DNA from: Flavobacteriales bacterium
Lineage (GTDB): Bacteria > Bacteroidota > Bacteroidia > Flavobacteriales > BACL11
NCBI GenBank assembly: GCA_002730985.1
Contig: PCBP01000025.1
Location: 1 to 27,336, forward strand
Direction: 5' to 3'
Length of the DNA stretch: 27,336 bases
The translations under genes and the position numbers were made by a program. Below the pieces are notes generated by a model. The model saw only the letters and a list, made by a program, of their open reading frames with translations, was not told the DNA's origin and ran no database searches. Positions 24,785 through 27,336 of the stretch are shown here, one piece after another (position 1 is the stretch's first letter; each line of letters starts with the position of its first letter).

Positions 24785-25240
24785 ATGAGTAAATTAAAAA
24801 TAGGAGATACTGCTCCAGCAATTAATTCTTTCGATCAAAATAATGAGTTAATTACATTAGAACAATTTAAAGGGAAGAAAGTAGTACTTTATTTTTATCC
24901 AAAAGATATGACTCCAGGATGTACAGTGCAATCCTGTAATTTGAGAGACAATTATCAAGAGTTGTTAGCCAAAGGCTATGTTGTGTTGGGCTGCTCTGTT
25001 GATAGTCCTAAAAGGCATGTTAAATTTATTGATAAATATGATTTGCCTTTTTCATTAATTTCAGATGAGGCCAAAAAAGTTGTTGAAGATTATGGAGTTT
25101 GGGGGCTTAAGAAATTTATGGGCAGAGAGTATATGGGGATTAGCAGAACTACTTTCGTTATTAATGAGAAAGGGGCAATAGAAGACATTATTTCTAAGGT
25201 AGACACTAAAGAACATACGAAACAGATAATAACCGATTAA
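24785..25240 (+). CDS. bcp: Bcp/PrxQ-type peroxiredoxin
   Basis: Thiol peroxidase that reduces hydrogen peroxide and organic hydroperoxides, recycled by thioredoxin. The 151 residues starting MSKLKIGDTAPAINSF contain the peroxidatic Cys46 in TPGCTVQSC and the resolving Cys51, the CX4C pattern of atypical 2-Cys Bcp/PrxQ. FYPKDMTPG and SRTTFVINEKG are also family segments. The reading frame is open upstream to 24599, but that part is the hppD coding region read in another frame. ATG 24785 lies 10 bp after the hppD stop. Its place in the homogentisate operon suggests protection from peroxide made during the pathway. Confidence 0.94.
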   Translation: MSKLKIGDTAPAINSFDQNNELITLEQFKGKKVVLYFYPKDMTPGCTVQSCNLRDNYQELLAKGYVVLGCSVDSPKRHVKFIDKYDLPFSLISDEAKKVVEDYGVWGLKKFMGREYMGISRTTFVINEKGAIEDIISKVDTKEHTKQIITD

Positions 25241-25255
25241 TAATTTGCTGAGATT

Positions 25256-25363
25256 TTGGACATTACATTAGAGTGGGAAGGTATATTAGGAGTAATTAAG
25301 CTGGGATTAATCTTTTTTATCCCCTTTTGTATAGGATTTATTATTGGAAGAAAAACAAAATGA
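25256..25363 (+). CDS. Possible 35-residue single-pass membrane peptide
   Basis: A short open frame bounded upstream by a stop at 25241-25243, with TTG 25256 as its only usual start. It encodes acidic residues at the N-terminus (LDITLEWEG), one hydrophobic helix (about 11-31, with LGLIFFIPFCIGFIIG) and a basic end RKTK. That charge pattern fits a single membrane span with the C-terminus inside. Its TGA overlaps the ATG of the next small ORF (ATGA). It lies 15 bp after bcp and could be on the same mRNA. The composition looks coding-like, but nothing proves translation. Confidence 0.4.
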   Translation: MDITLEWEGILGVIKLGLIFFIPFCIGFIIGRKTK

Positions 25364-25500
25364 AAAAAATACTAGCGCTAGGGTTATGCCTAATTTTAGT
25401 CTGTTCTTGTCAATCTAATGTTTTAAAAGATTATAAAGAGGATACTACTATTAAAATCGACACTTTATCTATTGAAAAAATAAAAATAGATACTCACTAA
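25360..25500 (+). CDS. Possible 46-residue lipoprotein
   Basis: ATG 25360 opens a 46-residue frame with a signal peptide MKKILALGLCLILVCSC. VCSC is a workable lipobox, with Cys17 as the lipidated residue. The mature part is a short charged tail of 30 residues that contains IKIDT twice (31-35 and 41-45). The frame overlaps the 35-residue peptide gene as ATGA, which suggests translational coupling. I recognise no family. It may be a mini-lipoprotein or the surviving front of a longer, decayed one. Confidence 0.5.
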   Translation: MKKILALGLCLILVCSCQSNVLKDYKEDTTIKIDTLSIEKIKIDTH

Positions 25501-25577
25501 ATAATAAAAATAAATGTCCGGAATAAGGTTAACAATAGTGATAAGAAAAACAACTATTAAAGTTATAGGATTAAAAT

Positions 25578-25649
25578 AATAGATTAATAATTAAAAAACT
25601 ACTACAAAATAGATTAACAATAAAAAAGATCATGAAAAAACTACTACAA
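25578..25649. repeat. Imperfect tandem duplication, two units of 30 and 42 bp
   Basis: Each unit begins AATAGATTAA (25578-25587; 25608-25617) and ends AAAAAACTACTACAA (25593-25607; 25635-25649). The second unit differs mainly by about 12 extra bases before the final block, which supply the ATG of the small frame at 25632. Local duplication is the simplest explanation. Confidence 0.7.
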
Positions 25650-25682
25650 TGTGTTTTGTTTCTGGCCACCAAGATAAACTAA
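25632..25682 (+). pseudogene. Signal-peptide-like remnant of 16 codons
   Basis: ATG 25632 gives MKKLLQCVLFLATKIN and then a stop. The lysine pair plus hydrophobic core look like the front of an exported protein with nothing after it. It may be the 5' stub of a deleted gene, or a chance product of the tandem duplication it partly lies in. Low confidence. Confidence 0.25.
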
Positions 25683-25689
25683 CATTAAA

Positions 25690-27048
25690 TTAGAATAATA
25701 AGCGAAAAACTTCTTCAATTTTCCCGCATTGTATAATTTTAATGTTGAACCCTTTAGCGTTGAATTTATTGTATTTGGAAATAATAATTTGTTTATAGCC
25801 TAATTTTTCTGCCTCTCCAACTCTGTTTTCTATTCTATTAACAGCTCTTATTTCACCAGACAATCCAATTTCTCCTGCAAAGCAAGTAAGGGTGTCTAGA
25901 GCAATGTTTTTGTCAGAAGACAATATAGAGCAGATTACAGCTAAGTCGATGGCCGTATCATTAATTTTTATTCCTCCAGTAATATTTAAGAAAACATCTT
26001 TTGCTGCTAATTTGAATCCACATCTTTTTTCTAAAACAGCTAATAGCATATTCATTCTTTTAGTGTCATAGCCAGTTGTAGATCTTTGTGGCGTGCCATA
26101 TACTGCTGAACTTACTAAGGCCTGTATTTCAACTAGCAATGGTCTAGCGCCTTCTATTGTAGCTGCAATTCCAACTCCACTTGTGTTTTCATCTCTTTCG
26201 GAGATCAGAATTTCAGAAGGGTTGCTTACTTCTCTAAGTCCTTTTTGGCTCATTTCATAAACACCAAGTTCTGATGCTGAACCGAATCGGTTTTTTATTG
26301 TTCGTAAAATTCTATAAACATAGTTTCTGTCACCTTCAAATTGCAGTACAGTATCTACCATGTGTTCCAATATCTTTGGTCCTGCAATTGCACCATCTTT
26401 GTTGATGTGTCCAATTAAGAAAATTGCTGTTCCAGTTTCTTTAGCAAATTTTATAAGTTCTGAAGTACACTCTCTTATTTGAGAAACACTACCTGGAGAA
26501 GATTCAATATGCGCAGTATGTAAAGTCTGTATAGAATCTACTATTAATATATCTGGTGCTAATTGTTCAATTTGCTGAAAGATATTTTGTGTAGAAGTTT
26601 CAGTAAGGATATAGCAATTTTCAGAGTTTTTATTGATGCGCTCAGCACGCATTTTTATTTGTTTTTCACTTTCTTCTCCTGAAATATAGAGAATTTTCTT
26701 ATTTTTTGAACTTAGTGCGAATTGTAACAACAAGGTTGATTTCCCTATCCCAGGATCCCCTCCTAATAATATAATAGATCCAGGAACAATCCCTCCTCCT
26801 AATACTCTATTAAGTTCTTTGTCATTGCTTACTATTCTTTTTTCATTGGCATAGTCAATCTCACTTATTAGAAATGGTTTATTTGTTTTATTACTTTTAA
26901 AACCTCCTTTCGTATTATTTTCTTTTGCAATTATTTCTTCAACAAAGGTGTTCCACTCATTACATTGAGGGCATTTCCCTAGCCATTTAGGCGATTGATT
27001 GCCACAACTTTGGCAAAAAAATGCTGATTGTACTTTTTTTGCTGTCAA
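25690..27048 (-). CDS. radA: DNA repair protein RadA
   Basis: A RecA-like ATPase that promotes branch migration in recombinational repair. The 452 residues have a four-cysteine zinc finger at 12-29 (CQSC...CPQC). Walker A GGDPGIGKST lies at 96-105 and Walker B (LIVDSIQTL) follows. The RadA-specific KNRFG motif (TIKNRFGSASELG) and a C-terminal Lon-protease-like domain complete it. All landmarks are present. There is no ATG before the zinc finger, so translation must begin at TTG 27048, which overlaps the stop of the upstream gene as TTGA. It should therefore be co-translated with that gene. Confidence 0.95.
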   Translation of the reverse strand: MTAKKVQSAFFCQSCGNQSPKWLGKCPQCNEWNTFVEEIIAKENNTKGGFKSNKTNKPFLISEIDYANEKRIVSNDKELNRVLGGGIVPGSIILLGGDPGIGKSTLLLQFALSSKNKKILYISGEESEKQIKMRAERINKNSENCYILTETSTQNIFQQIEQLAPDILIVDSIQTLHTAHIESSPGSVSQIRECTSELIKFAKETGTAIFLIGHINKDGAIAGPKILEHMVDTVLQFEGDRNYVYRILRTIKNRFGSASELGVYEMSQKGLREVSNPSEILISERDENTSGVGIAATIEGARPLLVEIQALVSSAVYGTPQRSTTGYDTKRMNMLLAVLEKRCGFKLAAKDVFLNITGGIKINDTAIDLAVICSILSSDKNIALDTLTCFAGEIGLSGEIRAVNRIENRVGEAEKLGYKQIIISKYNKFNAKGFNIKIIQCGKIEEVFRLLF

Positions 27049-27336
27049 GAGTTTTTGATTTTATCAATAATATTACTACTAGAAAAGCCCTCAACAAAAG
27101 GGACAAGGATTACTTCTCCTCCATTTTTACGAATAATTTCATGACCAACTATTGTGTTAATTTTATAATCCCCCCCCTTTGCTAGAATATCAGGATTTAA
27201 ATTACTGATTAAATTTAATGGGGTCTCTTCAGAAAATAAAACAATAGCATCAACAAAACTAAGTGAAGCTAGCAAAATTGCTCTAGAATTTTCATCTATA
27301 ATTGGCCTGCTTTCCCCTTTCAATTTTTTTATAGAA
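27045..27336 (-). CDS. HldE/RfaE2-type nucleotidyltransferase, 3' part only
   Basis: The C-terminal 96 residues of a cytidylyltransferase-like protein whose start lies beyond the right edge. The opening SIKKLKGESRPI, the LASLSFVDAIVLFSEETPLNLI segment and LAKGGDYKINTIVG match the adenylyltransferase domain of HldE/RfaE. In that pathway it makes ADP-heptose precursors for LPS. The end (GFSSSNIIDKI) is also typical. The frame runs to the window edge without a stop, so the TTG at 27323 should not be taken as a start. Whether it is a stand-alone domain or part of a kinase fusion cannot be seen. It overlaps radA by 4 bp. Confidence 0.85.
   Translation of the reverse strand, partial: SIKKLKGESRPIIDENSRAILLASLSFVDAIVLFSEETPLNLISNLNPDILAKGGDYKINTIVGHEIIRKNGGEVILVPFVEGFSSSNIIDKIKNS

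Larger units (their letters stand above)
25501..25689. other. Gene-poor spacer with degenerate sequence
   Basis: Together with the two mini-ORFs before it, this is the only stretch over 300 bp without a recognisable gene (25241-25689). The part from 25501 is very AT-rich and holds a 21-codon frame at 25514-25579 of no special character, an imperfect tandem duplication (25578-25649) and a 16-codon signal-peptide-like frame (25632-25682). No tRNA-like or strong hairpin structure was seen. It looks like decaying intergenic DNA. Confidence 0.5.

Noticed and set aside
25514..25579. A 21-codon frame in the spacer before radA
   Set aside because: No signal, membrane segment or motif, and short enough to be chance in AT-rich DNA.
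1..27336. tRNA, rRNA, CRISPR array, insertion sequence or prophage
   Set aside because: Gaps between genes are almost all under 100 bp and show no cloverleaf, regular spacer repeat, transposase or terminal inverted repeat. I could not run a covariance search, so a cryptic small RNA is not excluded.

Overview
The window looks like chromosomal DNA of a member of the Bacteroidota, most likely a flavobacterium with a compact, AT-rich genome. Four things in the sequence point that way. Upstream regions carry the Bacteroidota -7 promoter element TAnnTTTG rather than a sigma-70 -10 box, and clear Shine-Dalgarno sites are scarce. Export signals end in the '..AQ/..SQ' style. The proton-channel operon has the order ExbB, small membrane protein, ExbD, ExbD. 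Several protein types are familiar from flavobacteria, such as the ~1000-aa amidohydrolase and the single-chain LolC/E-type permease next to rbfA. Genes are packed tightly, often overlapping by 1-12 bp, and no rRNA, tRNA, CRISPR array, phage or transposon is visible.

Layout. 1-2025 (minus): the 5' part of an exported alpha/beta hydrolase and a short methionyl-tRNA synthetase. 2082-4468 (plus): an LD-carboxypeptidase and a class V aminotransferase. 4457-5486 (minus): plsC then gatC. 5536-6504 (plus): trpS. 6528-10761 (minus): two exported amidohydrolase-family proteins. 10854-12398 (plus): a small membrane protein and hflX. 12395-14215 (minus): an MsbA-like ABC exporter. 14254-15799 (plus): rbfA and a LolC/E-type permease. 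15802-16779 (minus): a tRNA-dihydrouridine synthase. 16800-17675 (plus): a CPBP membrane protease. 17715-19849 (minus): exbB, a small membrane protein, exbD, exbD. 19903-25240: a divergent tyrosine/homogentisate degradation locus. 25256-25682: a gene-poor stretch with two overlapping mini-ORFs and a decayed tandem duplication. 25690-27336 (minus): radA and the end of an HldE/RfaE2-type nucleotidyltransferase.

How the genes work together. The clearest pathway is 4-hydroxyphenylpyruvate to homogentisate (HppD), to maleylacetoacetate (HmgA), and finally fumarylacetoacetate to fumarate plus acetoacetate (FAH). The isomerase step is not in the window. The two arms of this divergent locus each end next to an antioxidant enzyme: superoxide dismutase on the left, a Bcp-type peroxiredoxin on the right. 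Most other genes are housekeeping: translation (metG, trpS, gatC, hflX, rbfA, dus), envelope biogenesis (ldcA, plsC, ABC exporter, LolC/E-like permease, hldE-like) and energised outer-membrane transport (exbB/exbD).

I do not see a clearly new defence or mobile system. The observations most worth checking are a set of -7 promoter boxes only 4-6 nt from start codons (predicted leaderless mRNAs), the coupling of tyrosine catabolism to antioxidant genes, a MetG without its C-terminal tRNA-binding domain, amidohydrolase domains that have lost their metal ligands, a terminator hairpin that contains the stop codon of the facing gene, and the mini-ORF pair after bcp.
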